The notes under the pieces are model-generated. The model was not told the origin of the DNA, searched no databases, and was given only the letters and a program-made list of their open reading frames with translations. From Lachnospiraceae bacterium UBA1759 (GTDB lineage Bacteria > Bacillota > Clostridia > Lachnospirales > Lachnospiraceae): a stretch of DNA of 64,000 nt. Positions 18,148-26,634 of this stretch are shown here, piece after piece; position 1 is the first letter of the stretch, and the number at the start of each line of letters is the position of its first letter. The DNA lies in the NCBI GenBank assembly GCA_002315555.1, contig DCHF01000055.1:145734-209733 (forward strand), given 5' to 3'. The position numbers and the translations under genes are program-made.

Positions 18148-18166
18148 AAACCTTGGCGGATCCGGA
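18148..18166 (+). repeat. 19-bp motif shared with the aroD/aroE promoter region (copy 1)
   Basis: AAACC, one base, TGGCGGATCCGGA. The same 19-mer with one mismatch is at 19720-19738. Here it overlaps the minus-35 box of the flavodoxin-like gene. Confidence 0.5.
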
Positions 18167-18181
18167 GAATCGGTATATAAT
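18153..18181 (+). promoter_or_regulatory. Promoter of the flavodoxin-like gene
   Basis: TTGGCG, 17 bases, TATAAT. About 100 bases of leader before the start codon. Confidence 0.65.
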
Positions 18182-18282
18182 CGAAACAGAAAGTGAAAAA
18201 ATGTTGTCTCCCGGCGTAGAGATGTCGTGACAGGCAGGCGGCCGGGCGGAGATGAGAAGTCATAGATTTACGGAGGATAAAA

Positions 18283-18801
18283 ATGATTCAGACGATCGTA
18301 TACACAACAAATACAGGAAGCACGGAAGAATACGCAAGACTTCTGGGAAATCGGCTCGGTCTTCCGGTCGTTGCGCTGAAGGAAGCAGCCACGGAAGTAC
18401 GGGAGAATACGGAGATCCTTTATTTGGGATGGGTCATGGCCGATGAGGTTCGTGGCTACCGGGAGGCAAAGCAGCGTTTTACCATCCCGATGGTATGTGC
18501 CGTCGGAATAACGCCGAACAAAGATCGTGAGGCGTTGATGCGGGAAAAGAACGGTGTGCCGGAGGCAACACGCCTATTCATCATTCAAGGCGGATATCAC
18601 CCGGATAAGCTGAAGGGGATCGGTAAACTGCTCATGAAGATGGTCGCAAAATCAACGATCAAGAAGTTGAATGAAAAAGAAAGCCGGACGGAGGAAGAAA
18701 CAGATCTTCTGGATCTTCTGAAGAACGGCGGAAGCAGAGTGGCGGCGGAGAAGCTGGAAGAAGTGATTGCTGCGTACGAAGAGGGAAATCAGACAATGTA
18801 A
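18283..18801 (+). CDS. Flavodoxin-domain protein
   Basis: Small cytoplasmic FMN-binding electron carrier or redox protein, 172 residues. The FMN phosphate loop TNTGSTEEYA is at about residues 9-18, with a flavodoxin-like fold continuing to about 140, close to the HemG-type flavodoxin_5 group. The C-terminal 40 residues are charged and helical. GGAGG lies before the ATG. It is a monocistronic gene with its own promoter and a bidirectional terminator shared with aroD. Partner unknown. Confidence 0.75.
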   Translation: MIQTIVYTTNTGSTEEYARLLGNRLGLPVVALKEAATEVRENTEILYLGWVMADEVRGYREAKQRFTIPMVCAVGITPNKDREALMREKNGVPEATRLFIIQGGYHPDKLKGIGKLLMKMVAKSTIKKLNEKESRTEEETDLLDLLKNGGSRVAAEKLEEVIAAYEEGNQTM

Positions 18802-18810
18802 TAAATATAA

Positions 18811-18857
18811 ACACGCCGGCAGAAGGACTGAAGAGTCCCTTTGCCGGCGTTATTATT
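18811..18857. terminator. Bidirectional terminator between convergent genes
   Basis: ACGCCGGCA..AGGAC pairs with GTCC..TGCCGGCGT, with T-rich sequence on the right and A-rich sequence on the left. It serves the flavodoxin-like gene and, reversed, aroD. Confidence 0.8.
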
Positions 18858-18873
18858 TTAAACGATCGATCTG

Positions 18874-19635
18874 TCACAGCGCTTTATGCAGGAGTTCAAG
18901 GACTGTGCTTAAGTCCTGCACGCCCATCTGGCCGGGAGCCGATGCCTTCTTCGCCGCGCCGAAGGTCAGGCAGGAGCCGAACACTTCGCCGCACAGACGG
19001 CTGATCACGCCGGTAGCGGACATGGACATCGTGATGATGGGGCGGTCTGCGTGCACGCGGACCATCTCTTCCGTTGCGGCAAGCAGCGTCAGCACGTCCT
19101 GTTTATTTCGCGGCATGACCGCGATCTTGGGAATATCGGCACCGAGGTCCTGCATTTTGCAAAGACGGGCGATGATATCGTCCTTTTCGGGCGTCTTCTG
19201 AAAATCGTGATTGGACGCGACGACCTTTACCCCTGCGGCATGCGCGCCGTCGATGATCTCCTTCACGATCGCATCACCGGTATACGCTTCCACGTCGATC
19301 AGATCGACCAGTCCGGTTCTTGCAGCCTGCAGATTAAGCATCTTATACGCATCCGGATCGATGGCCTTCTCGCCACCCTCCTTTGCGGTACGGAAGGTCA
19401 TGAGGAGCGGCGTATTACCGAGGATCTCCCGGAGACCGGAAAGCACATCGGTCACCTTCTCGAAATCAAACACATCTTCAAACCAGTCCACACGCCATTC
19501 AACGACGTCCATCGGAATGGAACCAAAGGTCCTTGCTTCCGCAAGGATCTCTTCTTTTGTCACACCGACGATGGGCACGCAGATCTTGGGGATCCCCGCA
19601 CCGAATTCAATATTCCGGACCTTTACTGTATTCAT
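18874..19635 (-). CDS. aroD: Type I 3-dehydroquinate dehydratase
   Basis: Converts 3-dehydroquinate to 3-dehydroshikimate by a Schiff-base mechanism. It is 253 residues from the ATG at 19635 with AAAAGGAG 7 bases upstream; the ORF to 19716 lacks this. Glu46 and Arg48 (VEWRVD), Arg82, His143 (SNHDF) and the Schiff-base Lys170 (PKIAVMP) are all in place. Divergent from aroE with separate promoters in a shared 193-bp region. No other shikimate-pathway gene is present, so the pair could serve synthesis or quinate/shikimate use. Confidence 0.95.
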   Translation of the reverse strand: MNTVKVRNIEFGAGIPKICVPIVGVTKEEILAEARTFGSIPMDVVEWRVDWFEDVFDFEKVTDVLSGLREILGNTPLLMTFRTAKEGGEKAIDPDAYKMLNLQAARTGLVDLIDVEAYTGDAIVKEIIDGAHAAGVKVVASNHDFQKTPEKDDIIARLCKMQDLGADIPKIAVMPRNKQDVLTLLAATEEMVRVHADRPIITMSMSATGVISRLCGEVFGSCLTFGAAKKASAPGQMGVQDLSTVLELLHKAL

Positions 19636-19687
19636 CACAAACTCCTTTTCAGGCTGTATTTCAAACAAAGCGGATGACCGCCCCTTT

Positions 19688-19716
19688 AGTATAACGGATT
19701 TTTTGCCGTTCGCCAA
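19688..19716 (-). promoter_or_regulatory. Promoter of aroD
   Basis: Minus strand TTGGCG (19711-19716), 17 bases, TATACT (19688-19693). Confidence 0.72.
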
Positions 19717-19719
19717 GAG

Positions 19720-19738
19720 AAACCGTGGCGGATCCGGA
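19720..19738 (+). repeat. 19-bp motif shared with 18148-18166 (copy 2)
   Basis: AAACC, one base, TGGCGGATCCGGA, placed just upstream of the aroD minus-35 box and 22 bases upstream of the aroE minus-35 box. Possible common regulator site. Confidence 0.5.
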
Positions 19739-19760
19739 CCATTCTTTCACAATATTGGAA

Positions 19761-19789
19761 TTGCCAATCCGGCCGCTTGCCTTTACAAT
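19761..19789 (+). promoter_or_regulatory. Promoter of aroE
   Basis: TTGCCA, 17 bases, TACAAT. The minus-35 box lies inside a small dyad, ATTGG (19754-19758), five bases, CCAAT (19764-19768), a possible repressor site. Confidence 0.7.
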
Positions 19790-19828
19790 GGGGGAAGAGA
19801 AAGATCTGAATCAGAAAGAGGTACCCCT

Positions 19829-20719
19829 ATGCCGAATATTTCGGGACACACCGAGCTCGTGGGATTGATGGCCTATCCCATTCGCCACACAAAATCGCCC
19901 GCGACACACAACCTTGCTTACGATATCAACGGGGACGATGTGGTCCAGCTGGCCTTTGAAGTGGACAATGACAGTCTGCCGGCAGCCGTGGAAAGTATCC
20001 GGGCGTTGAAAATGCTCGGTTCCAATATCTCCATGCCGAATAAGACCGTCGTGCACCGGTATCTGGATGAGGTGGATGAAGCGGCAAGGCTTTGCGGAGC
20101 CATCAATACTGTGGTCAATCTCCGGGATGAAAACGGCCGTGTGACCGGGAAGCTGAAGGGGTATAACACGGATGGAATGGGCTACTGGCAGGCGATGAGT
20201 GCAGAGGGCATCGACTATCACGGGAGGAAACTGGTTTTGATCGGCACCGGCGGTGCGGCTGCCGCCATTGCGGTCCGCGGTGCGTTGGACGGCCTTTCCG
20301 AGATCCAGCTGTTTAACATTAAGGATGACTTTTACAGCCGCGGCGAAGGGATCGCAGCGACCATCAATGCGCATACCGGCTGCAAAGCCGCCATGAACGA
20401 CCTTTCCGACCTTGCGCTTTTAAAGGCGAAGATGACGGAAGCGGACATCTTCTGTGACGCAACGGGCGTCGGCATGGATCCGATGGAGGATCTCTCCAAC
20501 ATCCCGGATCCGTCTTATTTCCGGAAGGATCTGATCGTGACGGATACGGTTTACGTGCCGAGTGAGACCGTAATGATGAAGCAGGCAAAAGAAGCCGGTT
20601 GTACGAAGGTCCTGAACGGAATGGGCATGATGCTTTATCAGGCGCTGATCGCCATCGAATTATTTACGGGGAAGGCGACTCCGGTCGATTACATGAAAGA
20701 AAAACTGGGGATCTGCTGA
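19829..20719 (+). CDS. aroE: Shikimate/quinate dehydrogenase
   Basis: NAD(P)-dependent reduction of 3-dehydroshikimate, or oxidation of shikimate/quinate if YdiB-like. It is 296 residues from the ATG at 19829 after AAAGAGG; the open frame upstream to 19211 runs antisense through aroD and is not coding. The substrate pocket reads HTKSPATHN (usually HSxSPxxHN), with catalytic Lys72 in NISMPNK and Asp115 in GYNTDGMG. The dinucleotide loop is GTGGAAAA. The Ser-to-Thr change and NISMPNK in place of NVTxPxK point to the YdiB branch. Confidence 0.9.
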   Translation: MPNISGHTELVGLMAYPIRHTKSPATHNLAYDINGDDVVQLAFEVDNDSLPAAVESIRALKMLGSNISMPNKTVVHRYLDEVDEAARLCGAINTVVNLRDENGRVTGKLKGYNTDGMGYWQAMSAEGIDYHGRKLVLIGTGGAAAAIAVRGALDGLSEIQLFNIKDDFYSRGEGIAATINAHTGCKAAMNDLSDLALLKAKMTEADIFCDATGVGMDPMEDLSNIPDPSYFRKDLIVTDTVYVPSETVMMKQAKEAGCTKVLNGMGMMLYQALIAIELFTGKATPVDYMKEKLGIC

Positions 20720-20763
20720 ATATAACGGAATACTCGCCAGATCGCACGGTGAAACCCGCTTTT

Positions 20764-20777
20764 ACTATCCGGATAGT
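20764..20777. promoter_or_regulatory. Perfect 14-bp palindrome between aroE and AraC gene
   Basis: ACTATCCGGATAGT, flanked by GCTTTT on both sides. A weak hairpin with T-rich flank, perhaps a terminator between the convergent genes; a protein site is also possible. Confidence 0.35.
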
Positions 20778-20810
20778 GGCTTTTACAGTCCTTTTTATGT
20801 AAGGTATCGG

Positions 20811-22055
20811 CTATTTTCCGAGGATCATCTTACGGTACTGAAGCGGCGAAAGACCGACCTGTCGTTTAAACAGTTTGGAGAAGTACTGCACATCGGGAAT
20901 CCCGCACTGCTGGGCGATCGCCGACACCGGAAGCCGGGTGGAGTTGATGAGGAAGATCGCGTGATTGATGCGGTTCTGCGTGATATAGTCCGTCAGGGTA
21001 ATGCCATGCTCCTTTTTAAACAGGGAGGAAAGGTAGCTTGCGTTGACGTGCAGCGCTCCTGCGATGAAGGTAAGTGAGAGCTCTGCGGTAAGGTCCTGAT
21101 GGATGAGGAACATCGCCTGTTGGATCAGCGGCGAGTAATTGCTCATGGAATGGTTACGGACGAGGAGTGCGTATTTACGGACCATGCTTGTTGCAAGAGA
21201 GGTGATCTCTCCGATCGTGGAGCACAGCTCGATCTGCTTTGCAAGCTGGGAGGAGGTACGGTCCAGATAAATGGGATGCACCTTGCCCATTTCCGCCGCT
21301 TTCCGGAAAAGGGTGTTTAAAATGATTGCATAGTTCTTGATATTGCGGACCGGATCGGGGGTCCGCTTTTCACTGACCTGGATGGAGGTGAAGGTACGGA
21401 AGAGCATTTCGGAGCGGTGGACCTCACCGTGGGAGATCGCTTCCATCAGCTCATTTTCCAACTGGTAGCGTTCCGCCAGATTCTTCATGCGGATAAGTGC
21501 GCCTTCCGCTTTATAATCGGTGTCCGGCCGGGGAAGCTGTGCCCGGAACTCGTCGATGCTCTCGGCGGCGATATCCTTCAGAATGAAATTACTGTAGCCA
21601 CCCCAGAGCTTTTCTCCAAAGGTGTTGAGCAGTGTCATGATGTAGGAATCATCGTTTACGATCTTCAGATGACTGTAGTATTCCCGGAGAACATCGCAGA
21701 TCTCCGAGTGGTAGATCTCATCGCCGAATTCTTCGCGCAGCATGTCGTCTGTGACCGGAGCGTCCAGATACGGGCCGATGACGCAGAGCCCGTTCTTTTT
21801 ATCACCGAGGTAAAAATCGAAATAGCGGCATAGCATTTCGTTGCGGACGCGGTACAGAACATTGACCTGAAGAAAATCCGAAACAACACGGGAATAGCGG
21901 ACAAGCTGGGATTCATCGGCTACATACCGGTGAGGACCCATGTCGGTGACTGTGACGAAGGCTCCGGTGTCCTCGGGATCAATGATATGAAAGGGAATGG
22001 AGAGATTGAGAAAGAATTTCTTCAGGAAATCCAGTTCGGTCGTATAGTCCGCCAC
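20811..22055 (-). CDS. AraC family transcriptional regulator (large N-terminal domain)
   Basis: DNA-binding activator or repressor, 414 residues. A GTG start at 22055 is preferred because AAAGGAGG lies 7 bases upstream; an ATG at 22097 would place that ribosome site inside the gene. Residues 1-300 are an unassigned sensor region. The C-terminal 100 residues hold two helix-turn-helix motifs, the second including AIAQQCGIPDVQYFSKLFKR. It is divergent from the glucuronide operon and probably controls it through the inverted repeat at 22168-22215. Own consensus promoter. Confidence 0.88.
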   Translation of the reverse strand: MADYTTELDFLKKFFLNLSIPFHIIDPEDTGAFVTVTDMGPHRYVADESQLVRYSRVVSDFLQVNVLYRVRNEMLCRYFDFYLGDKKNGLCVIGPYLDAPVTDDMLREEFGDEIYHSEICDVLREYYSHLKIVNDDSYIMTLLNTFGEKLWGGYSNFILKDIAAESIDEFRAQLPRPDTDYKAEGALIRMKNLAERYQLENELMEAISHGEVHRSEMLFRTFTSIQVSEKRTPDPVRNIKNYAIILNTLFRKAAEMGKVHPIYLDRTSSQLAKQIELCSTIGEITSLATSMVRKYALLVRNHSMSNYSPLIQQAMFLIHQDLTAELSLTFIAGALHVNASYLSSLFKKEHGITLTDYITQNRINHAIFLINSTRLPVSAIAQQCGIPDVQYFSKLFKRQVGLSPLQYRKMILGK

Positions 22056-22131
22056 GGTCGATCCTCCTTTTACGTTTTTAGTTGCTGTTTCACGCACTTT
22101 TTCCCTATTCGGAAGAAGCGTGTATATTCAC

Positions 22132-22160
22132 AGTTTAATGCGAACAGGCCGGCACGTCAA
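22132..22160 (-). promoter_or_regulatory. Promoter of the AraC-type regulator
   Basis: Minus strand TTGACG (22155-22160), 17 bases, TAAACT (22132-22137). Confidence 0.7.
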
Positions 22161-22167
22161 AGGAAAA

Positions 22168-22215
22168 TTTGTAAAATATTTAATATACGGGAACGATACA
22201 CAAAAATATTACAAA
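22168..22215. promoter_or_regulatory. Long inverted repeat in divergent control region
   Basis: TTTGTAA(A)ATATTT at 22168-22181 and AAATATTACAAA at 22204-22215 are imperfect inverted copies 22 bases apart, between the regulator and the transporter operon. Candidate binding site of the AraC regulator. A TTGACA at 22241-22246 further right may be the operon minus-35, but no convincing minus-10 follows at the right distance. Confidence 0.45.
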
Positions 22216-22336
22216 AACACAACAAAATAATTATAGAAACTTGACAAGCCCATGTTATATGCTGAGATTATCAAAGAAGCGAAAACAGCTTCCGAAAGAG
22301 AAATCTGAAAATACCACAAAAAGGAAAGGGCACATT

Positions 22337-23860
22337 ATGGGAAATTCATCTAAGTATGTCGGTGAAAACGGCATTCATCGCGTTCCGTTATGGCGAATCG
22401 GCGGATTTGCACTTAACAACACTGCTACCAACTTCTACATGTTCTTAATGATGTATGTTGCGTACTATCTGACCGGCTTTGTCGGCGTTGCGGTAGTTGC
22501 GGCATCCAGCTTCTCTATGGTCATGAGAATCTGGGACGGCGTTACCGATCCGTTCATCGGTTACCTGGTCGATAAGACGAACGGCAAGTTCGGTAAGAAC
22601 AGACCTTTTATGGTGATCGGTCAGCTGATCCTGTTTGTCACCAGCTACATTATGTTCCATGTTTCTCCGATGATTCCGGAGGCCGGAAGATATGCATTCT
22701 TCATCGTGATCGCAGCGATCTACTATGTCGGTTACACCTTCCAGTGCGTCGTTACGAAATCCGCACAGACCTGCTTAACGAATGATCCCAAGCAGAGACC
22801 GCTGTTCTCCATGTTCGATGCCGGCTACAACACCATCATGTTTGCAGTCATGACGGTCGTTGCTACCCGTGTTGCTACCGCAAACGGCGGCTTCTACGAA
22901 CAGGCGACCTGGAACACTCTGTGGCTCATCGTCGCTTCCTTCTCTATGATCTTTACCATCATCGCCGTGATCTCCATCGCACCGAAGGACAGAAGTGAAT
23001 TCTTCGGTACCGGCAAGGCACAGAAGATCGGTTACAAGGATTATTGGAACACCATTAAGGGCAACAGAGCGATCCAGATGCTGATCGTCTCCGCATCCTC
23101 CGATAAGCTCGCAGCTTCCATGAAGACCTCTACGATCTACATCGTTCTGTTCGGTCTGATTGCAGGCAGCTACGCCGTTTACGGCACTATGACCTCCATC
23201 GTTACGATCCCGTCCACCATCATCGCCATGGTCTTCGTTGCGGTCTTCGCTACGAAGATGGGTCAGAGAAAGGCTATGATCTTCGGTTCTATCGGCGGTA
23301 TCATCATCAATGTTCTGTTTATCCTGCTGTGGGTCTGCGGTAATCCGGCATCCATGGTCAATGCCGAAGGCGACATGAAGTTCGGCATTTTTGCCATCAC
23401 CTATATCATTCTGACCATCCTGCTTGCAGGCTTTGCGGGTGTTTCCGGCAACATCGTTATCCCGATGACCGCCGACTGCGCGGACTACGAAGTTTACCGT
23501 ACCGGTAAGTACGTTCCGGGCTTAATGGGCACGCTGTTCTCTTTAGTTGATAAGCTCATCTCCGCATTTGCTCCGCTGATCACCGGCGTCATGCTTGCAG
23601 CGATCGGCTTCAAGGAGACCCTGCCGGATGCTACCACCACGATGGCTATGATGAACGACGGTGTTTCCAAGTATCAGGGCATTAACGTCGGCGCGATCCT
23701 TCCGGTTGCATTATTCCTGGCATACGGTACCGTTATTATCGGCCTTGTTCTGAACCTCATCGCATTAAAGTTCTATCCGCTGACCAAGGAATATATGGCG
23801 GAGATCCAGGATGAGATCGCAAGAATCAAGGAAAAGGCTTCAATGACGGAAGAGGCATAA
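22337..23860 (+). CDS. GPH family sugar:cation symporter
   Basis: Membrane transporter of the glycoside-pentoside-hexuronide family (MelB/UidB type, MFS fold), 507 residues, about 12 helices. The family signature region after helix 2 reads RIWDGVTDPFIGYLVDKTNGKFGKNRP. It starts at the ATG at 22337 after AAGGAAAGGG; an ORF start at 22241 is not supported. Codon use suggests high expression. It is the first gene of an operon with GH2, GH3, UxuA and UxuB, so its cargo is probably a glucuronide or glucuronate-containing oligosaccharide. Confidence 0.9.
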   Translation: MGNSSKYVGENGIHRVPLWRIGGFALNNTATNFYMFLMMYVAYYLTGFVGVAVVAASSFSMVMRIWDGVTDPFIGYLVDKTNGKFGKNRPFMVIGQLILFVTSYIMFHVSPMIPEAGRYAFFIVIAAIYYVGYTFQCVVTKSAQTCLTNDPKQRPLFSMFDAGYNTIMFAVMTVVATRVATANGGFYEQATWNTLWLIVASFSMIFTIIAVISIAPKDRSEFFGTGKAQKIGYKDYWNTIKGNRAIQMLIVSASSDKLAASMKTSTIYIVLFGLIAGSYAVYGTMTSIVTIPSTIIAMVFVAVFATKMGQRKAMIFGSIGGIIINVLFILLWVCGNPASMVNAEGDMKFGIFAITYIILTILLAGFAGVSGNIVIPMTADCADYEVYRTGKYVPGLMGTLFSLVDKLISAFAPLITGVMLAAIGFKETLPDATTTMAMMNDGVSKYQGINVGAILPVALFLAYGTVIIGLVLNLIALKFYPLTKEYMAEIQDEIARIKEKASMTEEA

Positions 23861-23885
23861 GCCAAAACGATACAGGAGATCTGAA

Positions 23886-24251
23886 ATGGAAAAGAAAGAC
23901 GAAGTATCCATGAAGGAATACCTCGATGCCCGTATGGAACTCGAGGAACTCAGAAAGCAGAATAATATCCCGACACCCGTAGAGGAAGAGGGAAGAATCA
24001 GCCGACTGATCTCCCGGTACTTCGACTGGAAAGAGAACCGTCCCAAGGCCCGGTGCGTCCGGAAAACGTACCTGATTCTGGCATTACTGCTGGGCTGGGC
24101 CGGTGGCCACCGGTTCTATTCCAAACGCTGGATCACGGGCATCTTATATCTGTGCCTGTGCTGGACCGGCATTTCCATCGCCATGACGATCATCGATCTT
24201 CTGATAGTGATCCCGATTCCCGTGGATGAAGAGGGATATATTTTAGTGTAA
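23886..24251 (+). CDS. TM2 domain protein
   Basis: Small membrane protein of unknown function, 121 residues. A charged helical N-terminal half (about 1-60) is followed by a TM2 domain: LLLGWAGGHRFYSKRWITG, a two-helix hairpin, and a conserved Asp near its end (TIIDLLIV). The start follows ACAGGAG. It sits between the transporter and GH2 genes, 25 and 22 bases away, so it is co-transcribed. TM2 proteins have no settled biochemical role. Confidence 0.8.
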   Translation: MEKKDEVSMKEYLDARMELEELRKQNNIPTPVEEEGRISRLISRYFDWKENRPKARCVRKTYLILALLLGWAGGHRFYSKRWITGILYLCLCWTGISIAMTIIDLLIVIPIPVDEEGYILV

Positions 24252-24273
24252 ACAAATCGGTTGGGAGAAATAA

Positions 24274-26526
24274 ATGAGACAGATTTTTGATTTGAACACA
24301 AAATGGGCATTTTCGAAGGACTGCGATGCGGTTCCCGCGACCATGCCCGAAAGATGGTACTGGGTCAACCTGCCGCACACCTGGAATGCGATCGACGGCC
24401 AGGATGGTTACGGCGACTACTACAGAGGCACCGCGTATTACGCAAAGACCTTCAGCAGATCTGATTTCACAGAGGGCCGGGACGATTCCGGAAAGCTTTA
24501 CTATCTGGAATTCAGAGGCGCGAACTCTTCCGCAACGGTTTATGTGAACGGTAAAGAGCTGGCAAGTCATGACGGCGGCTACTCCACTTGGAGGGTGAAT
24601 ATTACCGATGTCATGCAGGACGACAACCTTGTCGTTGTTGCGGTCGATAACAGCCCCAATGACCGGGTCTATCCGCAGACTGCGGACTTCACCTTCTACG
24701 GCGGACTTTACAGAAAGGTCTCCGTTATTCAGGTGGAGGAGTCTCATTTCGATCTGGATTACTGCGGCGGCCCCGGCATCAAGGTGACGCCGGAGATCAA
24801 CGGCAAGGATGCAAAGGTCGAGGTCGAAGTCTATCTGACGAATGCCATGGCCGATCAGAACCTGGTCTATACGATCAAGGCGCAGGACGGCACGGTCGTT
24901 GCCGAAAAGACTGTTCCGGCATCCGAGACCGTTGTGACCTTTGACATTGAGGGTATTCATCTCTGGAACGGCCGCAAGGATCCGTATCTTTATTCCGCAG
25001 AGGTCGCCCTGGAAAAGGACGGCGTGATCGATGCGGTCACGACGCGGTTCGGCTGCAGGACATTCTCTATCGATCCCGACAAGGGCTTCTTCTTAAACGG
25101 TGAATCTTACCCGTTACGCGGTGTTTCCCGCCATCAGGACAGATGGGGCATCGGCAATGCGCTTCTGCCGGAACACCACGAAGAGGACATCGAGCTGATC
25201 TGCGAGGTCGGTGCGACCACGATCCGTCTTGCACATTATCAGCACGATCAGTATTTCTATGACCTTTGTGATGAGAAGGGTCTTGTGATCTGGGCGGAGA
25301 TCCCGTATATTTCCACCCACATGCCCACCGGCAGAGCGAACACGATCTCTCAAATGAAGGAACTCATCATCCAGAATTATAACCACGCATCGATCGTTGT
25401 CTGGGGTCTCTCCAACGAGATCACCATCAGCGGTGCTTCCGATGAGGACCTGCGTGAGAACCACGTCATCTTAAATGACATGGTCCATGAGATGGACAAG
25501 ACCCGTCTCACGACGATGGCAGTCGTTTCCATGTGCGACATCAACGATCCGTACCTGGAGATCCCGGATTGCCTTTCCTACAACCATTATTACGGCTGGT
25601 ACGGCGGCGACACCTCCATGAACGGCCCCTGGATGGATAACTTCCATAAGGTCCACCCGAACATTCCGGTCGGCATGAGTGAGTACGGCTGTGAGGCGCT
25701 GAACTGGCATACCTCCGACCCGCAGCAGGGTGACTACACCGAGGAATATCAGGCGTACTACCACGAGGAACTGATCAAGCAGTTATTTACAAGACCGTAC
25801 ATCTGGGCGACTCACGTCTGGAACATGTTCGACTTTGGCTGCGACGGACGCAACGAGGGCGGCGAAAACGGGCAGAACCACAAGGGCCTTGTTACGATCG
25901 ACAGAAAGTACAAGAAGGACGCGTTCTATGCTTACAAGGCATGGCTGTCCGATGTTCCCTTTGTCCACATCTGCGGTAAGCGTTATGTGGACCGTGTTGA
26001 AGAGGTGACGAAGGTCACTGTTTATTCGAACCTGCCGGAGGTCGAGCTTTTTGCAAACGGCGAGAGCCTCGGCAAGATCGCGGCAGCGGATCATTTCTTC
26101 TACTTCAACGTTCCGAATGCCGGCGAGACCAGGCTTGTTGCGGTAGCGGGTGACTGCACCGATGAGAGCCTGATCAAGAAGGTCGAGGTCTTCAACGAGG
26201 CCTACAGATTAAAGGAGAAAGGCTCCGTTCTGAACTGGTTCGATATCACCGCGCCGGCCGGATATCTGTCCTTAAACGACAAGATCTCTGACATTATGGC
26301 GGCACCGGAAGGCGCAGCGCTGATGATGCAGATGCTGCAGACAGCGATGGCCTCCAAGGGCGGCGAGGAAGGAATGTCCGTTCCGATGAACGACGGCATG
26401 ATGAAGATGCTCGGCAGCTTCACACTGATCCGCCTGCTGAATATGATGGGCGTTATGGGCGGCAGCCTGACCAAGGAGCAGATGCTCGGTCTCAACGCGA
26501 TGCTCAATCAGATCAAGAAGCCGTAA
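24274..26526 (+). CDS. GH2 beta-galactosidase or beta-glucuronidase
   Basis: Cytoplasmic retaining beta-glycosidase, 750 residues. Domain order: jelly-roll (residues 1-165), Ig-like, TIM barrel (about 265-570), then a short Ig-like region. The acid/base is Glu382 in LSNEI and the nucleophile Glu470 in MSEYG. NHKGLVTIDR after the barrel contains an N-x-K, which in glucuronidases holds the carboxylate but also occurs in many GH2 beta-galactosidases, so it does not decide. The uronate operon context favours a glucuronidase. The last 78 residues form an unusual Met-rich tail with 15 methionines. Confidence 0.88.
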   Translation: MRQIFDLNTKWAFSKDCDAVPATMPERWYWVNLPHTWNAIDGQDGYGDYYRGTAYYAKTFSRSDFTEGRDDSGKLYYLEFRGANSSATVYVNGKELASHDGGYSTWRVNITDVMQDDNLVVVAVDNSPNDRVYPQTADFTFYGGLYRKVSVIQVEESHFDLDYCGGPGIKVTPEINGKDAKVEVEVYLTNAMADQNLVYTIKAQDGTVVAEKTVPASETVVTFDIEGIHLWNGRKDPYLYSAEVALEKDGVIDAVTTRFGCRTFSIDPDKGFFLNGESYPLRGVSRHQDRWGIGNALLPEHHEEDIELICEVGATTIRLAHYQHDQYFYDLCDEKGLVIWAEIPYISTHMPTGRANTISQMKELIIQNYNHASIVVWGLSNEITISGASDEDLRENHVILNDMVHEMDKTRLTTMAVVSMCDINDPYLEIPDCLSYNHYYGWYGGDTSMNGPWMDNFHKVHPNIPVGMSEYGCEALNWHTSDPQQGDYTEEYQAYYHEELIKQLFTRPYIWATHVWNMFDFGCDGRNEGGENGQNHKGLVTIDRKYKKDAFYAYKAWLSDVPFVHICGKRYVDRVEEVTKVTVYSNLPEVELFANGESLGKIAAADHFFYFNVPNAGETRLVAVAGDCTDESLIKKVEVFNEAYRLKEKGSVLNWFDITAPAGYLSLNDKISDIMAAPEGAALMMQMLQTAMASKGGEEGMSVPMNDGMMKMLGSFTLIRLLNMMGVMGGSLTKEQMLGLNAMLNQIKKP

Positions 26527-26634
26527 CCGAATATTTAAAAAGGGAGATGGGCCGGGAAACCGGCCCGTTTTCCGAATAAGCAGATATGCGCGATGCCGTG
26601 GAAACGGAACCGGAGGCGCAGCAAAGAGGGAAAT

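Noticed and set aside
19211..19828. N-terminal extension of AroE through the aroD gene
   Set aside because: It is antisense to aroD; the ATG at 19829 has a proper ribosome site and promoter.
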